Below, one piece after another: positions 20,431 through 31,295 of a DNA stretch of 64,000 nt. The position numbers were made by a program, and so were the translations under genes. The notes beneath the pieces are model-generated. The model was not told where the DNA came from. It saw only the letters and a program-made list of their open reading frames with translations, and did no database searches. Location of the stretch: assembly GCA_029378245.1 (NCBI GenBank), contig JARKIF010000003.1:2604001-2668000 (forward strand), given 5' to 3'. This stretch comes from Roridomyces roridus. Its lineage: Eukaryota; Basidiomycota; Agaricomycetes; Agaricales; Mycenaceae. Position 1 is the first letter of the stretch. The number at the start of each line of letters is the position of its first letter.

Positions 20431-21954
20431 ATGGCACGGGGCCTCGAGAATCAACTCAGAGGCCTTATCCAGGCCTCCGAAGCAAACATCGCCGACATCG
20501 ACTCACTGGTCGTACCACTCTTGCGTGTCCGCGACCGCGAGCAGAACAATGTCGCGACTCTCAAATTAATCCTGGCCCCGATCCGCAAATTCCCTTTCGA
20601 ATTGCTGTCGCATGTATTCACGATGGTGGTGAATTCGGTCGACCGCTGGGATGACGACAAGGCTACATGGCTGAAGCAGGCGCTCACCATATCCCACGTG
20701 TGCGCCCAGTGGAAGCAGTTGACTTGTGCTACGCCAAAGCTGTGGAATCGCCACCTCGACATAGCTCTGCGTAGCAGGGAAAGTCGGGGAGACACCGCTT
20801 TGGATCTGGACAGGGCGAAAACTGTACTCGATCGCTCGGCGCCCCTTCCATTTTCTATCACTTTGTCGGGTGACTTTTCCGATGCAGATTCGCCTCTCAA
20901 CAAACTCGTTATGAACTCGGCGCAGCGATGGAAGTCGCTGTGCCTCAGCGAGGTCACTGTATCCCATCTGCGGGACCTCCCCATGATCTCACTCGATGCA
21001 CTGGAACACCTGGAGGTGGAATCTTGCTTGCATCCCGACGGTTCACCATGCTTGGAGCCATTAAATTTATTCCTTAATTCACCCCGTCTTCGCGCAGTCG
21101 ACCTCGCCGGACCGCACACAGATCATATCCGGATACCGTGGTTCCAGCTCACGCAGCTGAAGATATCAAATTCCGGCCGAACAGTTTTCGCGTGCCTCGA
21201 CATATTGGAGAGGTGTTCAAACCTCGTCACGGCGAAGTTGTCCGGGATTGTGCTCGATCCATCACCCGGCGGTTCTCCAACTTCTACTCGGATTATTACC
21301 CTCACTCGACTAGAAACGCTGGACGCAAACCTCCGAATCACTCATCCAAGGTGGCAGGGGCAGCCCATAACACCCTTCTTCGGACGGCTTGCTCTTCCTG
21401 CACTCACTCGACTCACCATCAGCATCAATCTGCGCATGGAGACCCTGTGGTCCTTGAAGGAATTTGCCGCGTTCCAACATCGATGCCCGAGCATTGAGCA
21501 TCTCACAATTCGGGGCACTAGGATGACGCCCGAGAGTCTCGTCTCTTTGCTGAGGGAATCACCCGGACTGGTGGAACTTGATTTGGACCAGTGTTTCTCG
21601 GACGTGCGTGCGCAACAAGCCCTGTTAGAGTATCTTGAATACTCTAGCACCCGCATTGCTCATCCTGTGGTCCGACTCAAGCGCTTCTCCATCGCAAGCG
21701 ACAAGTTGGACGAGACAGCATTAGAACATCTGATACGTTCGCGTTGGTGGACGGCGACAGATGTGGAATCCCCTCCTGTGGCGCGCTGGGAAACCATCGA
21801 GATTCGCACCGACGACTTGGGCAGGTTGAGCGATTCGTTCAAGACAATGGTACGTCAACGCAAAGAGGAGGGGCTCCAGGTCAAGATTTATGACCTTGAC
21901 GACGATAACCCATACGATTCGGATTCGGATTCGGATTCAGAGTCGGATACATAA
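20431..21954 (+). CDS. F-box/LRR-like protein with acidic Ser-Asp tail
   Basis: From ATG 20,431 the frame is 507 residues; ATG 20,344 is an in-frame alternative. It begins MARGLENQLRGLIQASEANI, has a coiled segment, F-box (APIRKFPFELLSHVF, SHVCAQWKQLTCATPKLW), leucine-rich body and a RSRWWTATDVESPPVARWE signature. The usual family start (MDLSTALRWG, from ATG 20,394) is readable in another frame just upstream. A small indel near 20,410-20,425 has shifted the original start out of frame, and the present start is inferred. The C-terminus ends in an unusual acidic run of Asp-Ser repeats encoded by repeated GATTCG units (21,915-21,950). The body is intact. Confidence 0.78.
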   Translation: MARGLENQLRGLIQASEANIADIDSLVVPLLRVRDREQNNVATLKLILAPIRKFPFELLSHVFTMVVNSVDRWDDDKATWLKQALTISHVCAQWKQLTCATPKLWNRHLDIALRSRESRGDTALDLDRAKTVLDRSAPLPFSITLSGDFSDADSPLNKLVMNSAQRWKSLCLSEVTVSHLRDLPMISLDALEHLEVESCLHPDGSPCLEPLNLFLNSPRLRAVDLAGPHTDHIRIPWFQLTQLKISNSGRTVFACLDILERCSNLVTAKLSGIVLDPSPGGSPTSTRIITLTRLETLDANLRITHPRWQGQPITPFFGRLALPALTRLTISINLRMETLWSLKEFAAFQHRCPSIEHLTIRGTRMTPESLVSLLRESPGLVELDLDQCFSDVRAQQALLEYLEYSSTRIAHPVVRLKRFSIASDKLDETALEHLIRSRWWTATDVESPPVARWETIEIRTDDLGRLSDSFKTMVRQRKEEGLQVKIYDLDDDNPYDSDSDSDSESDT

Positions 21955-24362
21955 TGCACTGTTTATTTATGTAATCACAGAAGTACTCGTGATCTGAGAG
22001 TACAAAGCGACGCACGCCACTCCCCATGCCAGCGGTGGCGGTGCGAGCAGCGAGAATGCGCACGGAGCCGTTGGGAAGACTGTGGAAGCACAACCGGCAC
22101 CACTCGCATTGCTCTCGTCCACGAGCAGGGCTCAGCAACTTACTCGAGGATGAGCCCCGTCGAGGGCGCATGTCTTGGGCTAAGCGATATCGATATCAGA
22201 GAAGTTGGTCGAAAGAGGTCGTGGACCCTTCGGGTGTGATGCATGTGATGGAGCAAGTTAGCTGCGAGCGAGGACAAGCAGCATTGGCCGGATATGGGGC
22301 AGATGGAAGTACTCGCGGCTCCCCGGCAAGTTTCTCCGCAGCACAAACGTACGATGCACTGTAGCGAATATGACAATCCCTCCTCCCAAGCCCCGCCATC
22401 GTGCATGCTTGGATAGGCCGGCTTAACGTCAATTGAAAGCTGGCGGCAGCACAGCGCCGTCACCGGGCCCCGTCAGCCGAAGCTTCCCCTTTTCTCGATA
22501 AGGGTAGCCTGGTGGGATGGTCGGCTCGATGGCCAAACGGTGCTTCTATGCTGTATCCTCCTCTTTATACGCCAGCCCACCCCCCAGGCGACTGGTGGGC
22601 CGGCGCTGTATTCGAGCTCCTCGCGGTCTCGTCTCCCCATCGGGACCCGCACTATCTCGCCAAGCTTGACCACGACGAAAGGCGGGCATACTGAGAGCGC
22701 GGCATGTCGAGGAGGACTTGAGTGCCTTAATGACATCGCGCCCGGCACTCCCATTCTGAATCGTGGAATCCGAAAGGGGGCTGAGGAGCGGGAATGCACA
22801 GCCGTGGGGGGGTGACCGTAAAAGCAAGCAGACACCCCTCGGGCATGCTCTCGTCTACGAGCAAAGGATCAAACACAATCATTTTGCGTGAGACGTGGTT
22901 CTGGCGATGCAAGGTGAGCGCTTGAGCTCGGAAGAAGACGCTAAAAGAGATGCTTACCGTCACAAGTACTTCTCGTTTTATCATCATTCGAGGGCCGAGG
23001 AACCGCTGCGCCGCTGGACGAGTACAGGGAGCACTGTGCAGCGATAACGATGGGCATGGCCGTCCTCTTCCGAGCCGGCCACGAGCTCCTGACCTCGCCC
23101 ACAGGTACCCCGACCTTCGCATACATCTACACCGCGATAGCGGTTCGTGGGTGAGTGCAGACCTCCCTCAAGGTCGTTAAAAGGTTCCTCATCAAGGCGT
23201 GGAGAATGCGTCTCTCATCGCGTTTGCGACCCTGCCAGGCTGGTGCGAGAACCTGCATGCCCGTAGTGCGGATGGATACGAACAACGTCGTGGAGAGTAT
23301 TCCAGCGCGCATCGAAGGCGTGAGGGAGGACCGGGGAGTAGCGAGCAGCTCTTGACTTGCAAACTGCCGTTCGGAGGGATGATGTTTGCTGGGATGTATT
23401 GAGTGGCAGAAAAGAAGGCACCAGTCACGGCCAATGAGGACGGCACACGCAAGACACCTTTCCGTCCGAGTTAGGGCACCGTAAGACTGGTGGGATATGC
23501 AATTCAGCCAGATGGTGTGAGAAACGAGTGAGATCGACGCACCTGGGGCAGCATTCCAAAGTGAGTGATATGCCCTCGGACATGAGAGATCGAGACCGCG
23601 AGGAACTGCGCCTCGACGCCGTCCCACCAGTCTCTCGGGAGTAGGCTGGCGGAGAGTCGCGGAAACGGAAGATTGCAAGCTTGAAGCTGCGATATCCAAG
23701 CGCAGCCCGCCCAAGCATGGTGCGGTGTAGATTGTCTTATACGAGGGAGGAGCCGTTAGAACGAAATGCATGTGTGGAGCGTAGAGGGCCGGGTTCTGGA
23801 GCTGAATGTGTGTAGCGAGAATGGGCTCTGCGTCATGAGCGGAGATGGAAAATAGGAGAAAAGAGCTCACCTCGTACATTCCCAAGTCTTGGCCACATTT
23901 CCAGAGTTTCAAAGCCAAGAGATGACGACCAATAGATTGCAGATGCGGCGGGAGATGTCTCGGAGAGGATGCGCGAGGGACAAGTTCTGCGAGAAATGTA
24001 GCCCTGTCATTCATAGATATTGACAATTCGTGGTCCTCGAGATATCCTACATGAAAACCAGACAATACAGCTCAGCAATTGGATTACAGTATCCGAGTCG
24101 ACTCACTTTTTCGGCCCCTCGCGTAGCACCAACTTCATGTGCAGTCAGACCCAGTGCTGTGGACTGTGGTATGCGAATGCCGAGTCAACTGAGGGAACGT
24201 AGAAGGCCGGCTCCGTCCTTTGGAGAGTTAGGGTGCGCGAAGAAGGCCATCGTGGCTTCAGCGTCAAGAGAGAGAGAGGTTTGATCGCTGTCACCCGCCA
24301 CGATCACAGTTCACTTGCTTTCAGCCCTCAACACTGTCGCCTCGTTTGCCGCCGCTTTCGAC
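21955..24362. other. 2.4-kb stretch without a recognisable gene
   Basis: Many overlapping frames occur; the longest is a 312-codon minus-strand frame (24,065-23,127) that I cannot match to any family. Its GC-rich composition and lack of clear domain motifs argue for degraded sequence. It may hold relics of a multi-exon gene. Confidence 0.35.
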
Positions 24363-24437
24363 ATGTCACATTCGCAGTCCGTACTTTTTGCTACATCTCC
24401 AACACCGACCAACATTGTGTTTCGAAGAAGCCCGACC

Positions 24438-25892
24438 ATGGAGAACATCCTCGCCGATCTTCAGCTGGGACAGCCCGGCACTCCGAGTTACGAGCGTCAA
24501 GTCAAAGCCTGCATTCAAGCAGCAGAATCAAACCTGGCTCGCATAGAATCCCAGATCAGAGACCTGACGCGTCTCCGAGATCGAGAGGAGCAACTCATCT
24601 CTGCTCTAAAACCGCTCGTGGCGCCCATCCGCCGTGTCCCTCCAGAGCTACTGCTGGAGATCTTCCACGCAGCCTTCAAGTGCGATGAGCTGGGTTGGCT
24701 GAAGCAAGTACTTGCCATAGCGAGCGTTTGTGGGCATTGGCGGCGCTTGGCTTGTACATGTCCCCGGCTCTGGAATCGGCTCCTGAAGGTGGATATCCAA
24801 AAGGCGCCTTCAGAGGAATATCTGGTCATCGCGAAGACGTTCTTGGAACGCTCCGGGGTGCTCCCCATCCCTGTTGGTCTTCACCATGAACACGAGGAAG
24901 CCGCTCCGCTTGTCGAGTACCTCTACACCCTGGCCCCACGGTGGGTATCGTTGTACTTCGATAGCTCCCACATCGGCAGATTGTGCGATTTACCGACGGA
25001 CGCTCTGACGACGCTCAAGAGCCTGACTGTGCATAGTCATATGGAGATTTCAGCATCCTCGCCACTGCAAGTTTTCCTCGGCGCACCCCACCTTCGCCAT
25101 GTATTCCTCAATGTCTGGAATCTGCGCGCATTTCCCATGCCGTGGTCCCAGCTTACGACTCTTACCATTCATTGCCTTGCGGAGCCAGCTCAGCATTACC
25201 TCGAAATCCTGGTGCAGTGCACCAATGTCGTCACCGTTGAATTTATGGGATTGCGGCCTTGGAGTGAACGTCCTCCGAGTTTCTCTCAGCCAGTCCGGCT
25301 GGAGAAAATACAAAAATTTGCGCTAGAATTCGTTGTGGATCAGGAGTCGGAGGAGCAGCCCATCATGCCATTCTTCTCGTGCCTGGCGCTTCCTTCGCTC
25401 ACAACGCTCGAGCTCAACTACGAGTGTGGCACCTCCTGGTCTTCTCCAGATTTCACACTATTCCAACACCGCTCCCCGAAAATCGAGGAATTCAAACTCC
25501 ACGGGCCGGATATGGATATCAACGACTTGATCTCCCTCGTAAGAGAATTCAGCAATCTTGTGGAACTCAATTTGCACTACTGTGGATTCGACGGACTCGA
25601 CACACTTACTTCCATCCTAGAGCTATTCCAATGCTCTCAGGAAATTGTCCCCGTCACTCCGCGTCTGCGTCGATTGTCCATTCTGTCTGCCGTGATGGAA
25701 GATCTCGCCGAGAGTGTGTTGGAGAAGACAATATCCTCGCGTTGGTGGACAGGCACTCCTCCGACACCGGCGCATGTTGCACGATGGGAGTCCATCATGA
25801 TAACGGGCGGCAAAATCCGAACCTTCAGCCAAGGCTTTGTGAAGATGATGGCACAATTTCGGCGGGATGGTTTGCGAGTCGTTGTTGGGTAG
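24438..25892 (+). CDS. F-box/LRR-like protein
   Basis: A single exon encodes 484 residues from ATG 24,438 (MENILADLQLGQPGTPSYER). An in-frame ATG at 24,363 would add 25 residues. Layout: coiled segment (ESNLARIESQIRDLTRLRDR), F-box (APIRRVPPELLLEIFHAAF, then ASVCGHWRRLACTCPRLW), leucine-rich repeats, then SSRWWTGTPPTPAHVARWES and a C-terminal FRRDGLRVVVG. It is intact. Its last 26 bases overlap the start of the next F-box frame in the +1 register, so the two genes are fused head to tail with no promoter space. Confidence 0.85.
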   Translation: MENILADLQLGQPGTPSYERQVKACIQAAESNLARIESQIRDLTRLRDREEQLISALKPLVAPIRRVPPELLLEIFHAAFKCDELGWLKQVLAIASVCGHWRRLACTCPRLWNRLLKVDIQKAPSEEYLVIAKTFLERSGVLPIPVGLHHEHEEAAPLVEYLYTLAPRWVSLYFDSSHIGRLCDLPTDALTTLKSLTVHSHMEISASSPLQVFLGAPHLRHVFLNVWNLRAFPMPWSQLTTLTIHCLAEPAQHYLEILVQCTNVVTVEFMGLRPWSERPPSFSQPVRLEKIQKFALEFVVDQESEEQPIMPFFSCLALPSLTTLELNYECGTSWSSPDFTLFQHRSPKIEEFKLHGPDMDINDLISLVREFSNLVELNLHYCGFDGLDTLTSILELFQCSQEIVPVTPRLRRLSILSAVMEDLAESVLEKTISSRWWTGTPPTPAHVARWESIMITGGKIRTFSQGFVKMMAQFRRDGLRVVVG

Positions 25893-27189
25893 TTCGTGTA
25901 GTCTGCAAGTTTGTTTTGAATGCATAAACTGTGGTGAAGTTCCCGCAGAAATATTGGTGGAAATCTTGAAGCAGTTGCTAGACATATGCGGGGTTTGCGG
26001 CCACTGGAGGCGGTTGGCTTGTACGACGCCCCAGCTTTGGAATCGCTGCTTGGCCCTGAAGCTTTCAAAGCCACCCTCCGATGCCTACGTGGCCCTTGCT
26101 AAAGCCTTCTTTGAGCGCTCAGCGTCGCTTCCCATCCCTGTCTCATTGAAAAACGAATGTCCGGAGGCATCTCCCCTCATTTCGTATGTTCACACCCTAT
26201 ATCCGCGGTGGAAATCACTGGAATTCCGCCACCTCAAACTAGACAGTTTGACCAAACTCCCCAAAGGCGCACTGGAAAACCTCGAAACCGTGGTTATCTC
26301 CGTCTCCTCATCTTGCACCAACGAGGTCTTCTTCCATGCGCCTCGTCTCCACAGCGTCAACCTTGGCGTTGTGAGCGTCAAAAACTTTCACATGCCGTGG
26401 TCTCAGCTCACGAGCCTGACTGTCCGCAGCAGTGAATTCGCCCAGACCCTGCTCGGTCTTCTCGTGCAGTGCACCAACCTGGTCACCGCAGATTTGTCCG
26501 ACATGGCGCCCTGGATTGAACCACCCAGTGGTTCCCCTTCTCGTGTAACCCGTCTTGCGAAATTGGAAACACTCAAACTAGGATTTGATGATCCTGACGA
26601 GGACATGCGCGTTCACGTTGCTCCCTTCTTCATGCGCTTGGATCTTCCGGCGCTCACAAAACTCATCTTTTCGGCAAACGACGAGACTCTATGGCCATCT
26701 GTCGAATTTACATCTTTCCAACGACGCTCTCCAAACATCGAGGAGCTGGATATCACCGGTTTCACCTTCCACGCGGGAGTTCTCCCCTCCATCCTTACCG
26801 AATCTCCCAATCTCGTGCACCTGACACTCAAGTGCCAGTTTGCGGCGGGTGCCTTGGACGCTGCATTGCAGCTTATCGAGTACTCGCGTACTGCCCAAAC
26901 CCAAACCGTCCATCCCGCTCGACGTCTCCGTCAGCTTTGCATCGAAGCATCTGGAGATGGAAATGATTTCAGTGAAACATTATTGGAAAGGATGATAATC
27001 TCGCGTTGGTGGACGGACGAGCAGCTTTTGGCCTTGCCCATGCCGCCTGCTGTTGCGCGATGGGATGTCATCAAGTTTTGCAGCAACGGTCTTTCCGAGG
27101 AGGATTATGATGAACAATTCAGGGTCAAGTTGGAGCAGTTTCGAGAAGGGGGTTTTCAAGTCATCCTAGAGACCAGTGATCTTTGGTAG
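25867..27189 (+). CDS. F-box/LRR-like protein, N-terminally truncated tandem copy
   Basis: The frame is open for 440 codons from ATG 25,867, which lies inside the end of the upstream gene. Family similarity begins only at VPAEILVEILKQLL (about 25,940), so the coiled N-terminus and the first part of the F-box are lost. There is also a gap inside the F-box: LLDICGVCGHWRRLACTTPQ follows directly. From there the body, the ISRWWTDEQLLALPMPPAVA signature and the C-terminus are complete with no stops. It could be a dying tandem copy, or be expressed through read-through or splicing from the upstream gene. Confidence 0.6.
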   Translation: MVCESLLGSSCSLQVCFECINCGEVPAEILVEILKQLLDICGVCGHWRRLACTTPQLWNRCLALKLSKPPSDAYVALAKAFFERSASLPIPVSLKNECPEASPLISYVHTLYPRWKSLEFRHLKLDSLTKLPKGALENLETVVISVSSSCTNEVFFHAPRLHSVNLGVVSVKNFHMPWSQLTSLTVRSSEFAQTLLGLLVQCTNLVTADLSDMAPWIEPPSGSPSRVTRLAKLETLKLGFDDPDEDMRVHVAPFFMRLDLPALTKLIFSANDETLWPSVEFTSFQRRSPNIEELDITGFTFHAGVLPSILTESPNLVHLTLKCQFAAGALDAALQLIEYSRTAQTQTVHPARRLRQLCIEASGDGNDFSETLLERMIISRWWTDEQLLALPMPPAVARWDVIKFCSNGLSEEDYDEQFRVKLEQFREGGFQVILETSDLW

Positions 27190-27227
27190 AATTCATTTTA
27201 TTTACAATTGGTCTATTGATTCGTGAA

Positions 27228-28721
27228 CTATGCGACTTGTACCTCAAGACCCTCGCTCCGCAATTGTATCAACTTCAACTTGAACTCGGCGCTATACGAG
27301 TGCGCGGTAGGTCTTAGACAATAAATATTGAACGCCTCCCAGCGCGCGACGACAGGCGGCACCCGCATCGCGTCGAGTTCCTCGGCACTCCACCACCGGG
27401 ATGGTATCGTTTTCTGCACCATTTCTTGCGAGTACTTGCTCATCATGTCGTAGTTGACATACAACCGCTGGAGTCGGGGTGCAACGGCAGGTGTGCCGGG
27501 TTTATACTGGAGAGCATCCAGCAGATACTCGAGACCCGCCTCGGTGAGAGCGAAATTGAGAGTGAGTTTGACAAGATGGGGGGATTCGGCGAGGAGGGGG
27601 GCAAGGTCGGTGGGCTTGAGCGAACATGCGGAGATATAAAGCTCCTGGATGTTTTGAGAGCAACGTTGGAACTGTGTGAAGTCTGCAGAGGACCACAAGC
27701 TGTACCCGCCGGCGCTGAGTGAGAGTGTCCTGAGAGCAGGAAGCGCGAGGGGCATAAAGAATGGCATGATGTGGCGCTCCTCTGCATCACAGAAAAAATC
27801 CACCGTCAACTTCTCCAGCCGCAGCAGCGGAGTGAGCGGTGCGGAGTACACAGATTGACTCCACGCCACCATGCCCGTGAATTCTGCGGCGACGATGTTT
27901 GTGCATTGGGCCAAAATCCGGAGGAAAGTCTGCACAGAGCCGCGAGGCGATTCTTCTACAGCCCGAAGCGTGAGATGCGCGAGTTGGGACCAGGGCATGA
28001 TGAAACGCTGAGCGTCGAGGACGTCAAGCACGACAGTGTGAAGACGCGGTGCGCCGAGGCAGAGCATAATATGCCAGCCCCCCGATTCGGAGGGGATTTC
28101 TGTGGACATGCACAAATTGACGCTTTCAAGGCTGGGTAGTGCATCCCGAGGGAGGTCACATAACTTGGACAATGACGAGTCGTCAAAGGACAGCGACCTC
28201 CACCGGGGTGCCAAACCATAGATGCATTTGACGAGGGGGGCCGCTTCGGGAGTTTCGCCGGCCAGGAGTATCGGGATGGGGAGCGACGCCGAGCGCTCGA
28301 AAAAAGTTTTCGTCGTGGCCAGATACGTGTCGGATGGTGCCTTTCCCAAGTTCACCTTCAAGGGACGATTCCACAGTCGAGGCGTCCCACATGCCAGTCG
28401 CCTCCACTGCCCGCATACTTGGGATATAACCAGCACTCGCTCCAGCCACTGAATCCGATGCCAGTCACTGGCGGAGTCGACAGCCAGCAGGAAGATATGC
28501 CCCAGTAATTCAGCAGGGAGCTTTCGGATGGGCGCGACGAGCGGTTTGAGAGCAGCGATGAGCTCCCTCTCCCGGTCACGGAGACCCATCAGGTCCTGGA
28601 TCTGGCTCTCGATGCGAACGAGGTTCGCTTCGGCTGCCTCGATTAATCCTCGAACTTGACGCTCAAAACCGCTGGTGGCAGTCTGGCCCAGCATAAGAGT
28701 GGCCAGCGCTTGGCTGTCCAT
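27228..28721 (-). CDS. F-box/LRR-like protein
   Basis: A single exon encodes 497 residues from ATG 28,721 (MDSQALATLMLGQTATSGFE). Coiled segment (EANLVRIESQIQDLMGLRDR), F-box (APIRKLPAELLGHIF, then SQVCGQWRRLACGTPRLW), leucine-rich body, PSRWWSAEELDAMRVPPVVA signature and a C-terminal LRSEGLEVQVA. It is intact. It converges with the gene ending at 27,189 with only 38 bp between stops, and its promoter abuts the truncated copy at 28,848. Confidence 0.86.
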   Translation of the reverse strand: MDSQALATLMLGQTATSGFERQVRGLIEAAEANLVRIESQIQDLMGLRDRERELIAALKPLVAPIRKLPAELLGHIFLLAVDSASDWHRIQWLERVLVISQVCGQWRRLACGTPRLWNRPLKVNLGKAPSDTYLATTKTFFERSASLPIPILLAGETPEAAPLVKCIYGLAPRWRSLSFDDSSLSKLCDLPRDALPSLESVNLCMSTEIPSESGGWHIMLCLGAPRLHTVVLDVLDAQRFIMPWSQLAHLTLRAVEESPRGSVQTFLRILAQCTNIVAAEFTGMVAWSQSVYSAPLTPLLRLEKLTVDFFCDAEERHIMPFFMPLALPALRTLSLSAGGYSLWSSADFTQFQRCSQNIQELYISACSLKPTDLAPLLAESPHLVKLTLNFALTEAGLEYLLDALQYKPGTPAVAPRLQRLYVNYDMMSKYSQEMVQKTIPSRWWSAEELDAMRVPPVVARWEAFNIYCLRPTAHSYSAEFKLKLIQLRSEGLEVQVA

Positions 28722-28847
28722 GGGTAGGCGTGAAGGGCACGAGATTGGTGGCACGGCACAAAAAAGTTCTTCGAGAACCGAAAGTCGTGTTAGTTCTCGA
28801 CTGGTTGGGATCGAGGGAAGCGGTGACTCACAGGACAACGCAGCGGT

Positions 28848-29552
28848 CTATGTATTCAAATGAGAATTCCGGAATTTGGAGTTTGAAGATGGACGCAGGA
28901 AGCAAGAGCGTTGTGATGGCAAATCAATCATGGCCGTAAAACCTTGTTTCCCCATGCACGAGAGCGTGATCACGCTCTCGAGGACCTCTAGTGCGTTCAT
29001 GGGGAGATCGTTCAGTCGGCGCATATCCGAATCATAGAGGTATAGCGAGCGCCATCGCGACGACAGATTGTAAATGAGATCCTCGAAGGGAGAGGCGTGG
29101 CTGGGCACCGTTTTAAATGATATGGGGATGGGCAGCGGTGCGGAGCGGTCGAGAAAGGTTTTCGTGGTGGCCAGATACGAGACAGATGGTGCTTTCTGCT
29201 AGAAGTTTATCTTCAACTTCCGATTCCAGAGCTGGGGCATGGTACATGCCAACTGCCTCCAATGCCCAGAAACCTGGGAGATGACCAACAGTTGCTTGAG
29301 CCATTTATCGCGCGCGGTTGCGATAATAACATGGAATATTTCCAGCAACAACTCGGCGGGCACCTTGCGGATAGGCGCAAGGAGAGGTTTGAGAAAGGCG
29401 AGCAAGCATTCCTTCTCATCGCGACGCAGCGTGAGGTCACGGATCTGGCATTGTATATCGGCGAGCTCGGTCTCGGTAGCGTGGATGAGGCTTTTGACTT
29501 CATCATGCGAAGACTCCGCGAGCATGAGAGTTTGAAGGGAAGGGCTGGTCAT
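28848..29552 (-). pseudogene. F-box/LRR pseudogene, 3' half missing and internal stop
   Basis: From ATG 29,552 (MTSPSLQTLMLAESSHDEVK) the frame encodes the coiled segment and F-box (APIRKVPAELLLEIF, SQVSGHWRQLACTMPQLW). A TAG interrupts it after KLKINF, near 29,203. The same frame resumes (QKAPSVSYLATTKTFLDRSA) and runs to about LSSRWRSLYLYDSD and LPMNALEVLESV. The similarity then ends, with roughly 270 C-terminal residues lost where the 27,228-28,721 gene begins. A product of about 116 residues holding only the coiled segment and F-box is possible. Confidence 0.75.
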
Positions 29553-30010
29553 ACTGGAGCTTGAATTGACGAAGTGCTTCAGCAAGAAATCAGTTTTTGC
29601 CGTAAGAAACTGAGAGGAATGTCACCGACTTGAGATCTAACATGTCTTTTCCGCGATGAGACGGAATTTTTGCGTGGGTAGGATGCCGCGAATGGGGAAG
29701 ATGGAAGTAGAAGGCAGGACTCAGGAGGTGTGTTTGTTTGGCTAATCAAGTTGGCAATTCACACCTCGGCAGCCCGGCTTCCTAATCCCAACGCTTCAGC
29801 AGGAAAAATAAATTTCCGTCAAGTGGAATTCCTCCCTGCACCATTCAAACGACTCGGTTCAATCACCACCCATCCTCTCAGGCTCTCCTCCTCGAACCTC
29901 GCCACTTGAAAGTCATCCTTATCCTGATACTTACCCTTATTCTGCTCGGAAACATCATACGGTATGCCATTATAATCCTGTGTTTCTGGACTACAATGTA
30001 GCAATTTGTA
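29553..30010. other. Intergenic region, no gene recognised
   Basis: This lies between the start of one F-box pseudogene and the 3' end of the next on the same strand. Nothing was recognised. Confidence 0.4.
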
Positions 30011-31168
30011 TCAGTCAAACTCGTCAATGGACACATCAAGCCCTTCCTCCCGAAGTTGCACAATTTTCTCCCTGAACGAATCACTAAAGTCTTGCGCGTC
30101 CTCGTGGAACTCTTTAGCAATCCGAAACCAAGCCCAGCGAGCTACTGGTGGAGGCGCGGGCAGCGCACGCAGCTGGCTATCCGTCCACCACCGCGAGCAT
30201 ATCGTCCGTTCCAGCATCGTCTCGTCAAAGCGACCCTCGGAGTCGATGATGGATAGTCGCTGCAGCCGGGGTGCATGATGGACTGTATGCGTGTCTGAGT
30301 ATTGGAGGGAAAATAACGCTGCGTCAACTGCATTGGGGCCTGCAAAACAACGATCCAGGAAGAGTTCCTCGAGACAAGGGGACTCGTGGATGAGAGAGAC
30401 GAAGCCTTCGGATGGTATATTCAAGGGTCCCATGAGCATCAGTTCCCGGATGCTCGGAGACCGGCGCTGGAACGCAGAGAATCCTGCAGAGGACCAAATA
30501 CAGTCTGAGCAGGTCTCAATAAACAGCTGGCTGAGTGCTGGGAGGGCGAGATGGGCGAAGAAGGCAGCGATGGGACTGTTGTCAATCTCCAGTTTGAGTG
30601 TCTTCAATCGGGAAAGCTGGCTGATTTTGTCTGAAGTGGGGGCGGGCATTTGAGTCCAAGGTATCATGAGGAGGCTTGCATCCTCGATATTGGTACACTG
30701 CACCAAAATATCAAGAAGAATCTGTGCGGGTTCCGTCTGGCTGCTGAGGCTCAGGCTAGTGAGCTGAGACCACGGCATCGGGAAGGAACTGGCTCTCCAA
30801 ACGTTGAGAGAGACATCGCGAAGATGGGGTGCCCCGAGGAAGCACTCTATAGTGAGCGGGTAAATCTCCAAGTCGGAGGTCAAGCGCAAGCTTTCGAGGC
30901 TCTGCAACGTAGGGATCCCAACCAATGTGGTGATCTGAACGTCGGAGTAGAAGTGCAAAGACTTCCACCGTGGGGCCAAAGTGAAAATGAAGTCGGAAAG
31001 CGGCGATTCGTCGCCGAAAATTGTGACGGGAATTGAAAGAGGCGCTGAGCGCTCAAAGATGGTTTTTGCGATGGACTGCGCCGCCCCGAATGTTGAGGCG
31101 TTCGGTCCACAGCTGGGGCGTCGTACACGACAAACGCCTCCAGTGCACACAGACCCCAGAGATAGTGG
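30011..31168 (-). pseudogene. F-box/LRR pseudogene, N-terminus missing and frameshifted
   Basis: Similarity starts inside the F-box at about 31,168 (ISGVCVHWRRLSCTTPQLW), where a different frame is used. After a small deletion with frameshift near 31,090 the frame becomes AQSIAKTIFERSAPLSIPVT. It then stays open through the leucine-rich body and the CSRWWTDSQLRALPAPPPVA signature to the stop at 30,011 (C-terminus LREEGLDVSIDEFD). The coiled segment and first half of the F-box are gone, cut off near the 3' end of the alpha-hydroxyacid oxidase gene. It retains a frame of nearly 400 codons. Confidence 0.72.
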
Positions 31169-31295
31169 GACGTGGTGGGAAGAGACCAAGAAGACACTGC
31201 CACATTTTGGTCTTCCCGATTTGGCACAAAAACGCGGTTTCCCTCCTGCTGAGTACATGCCATATCGTACACCTAAGTCCCTAGCGCCACATTTG

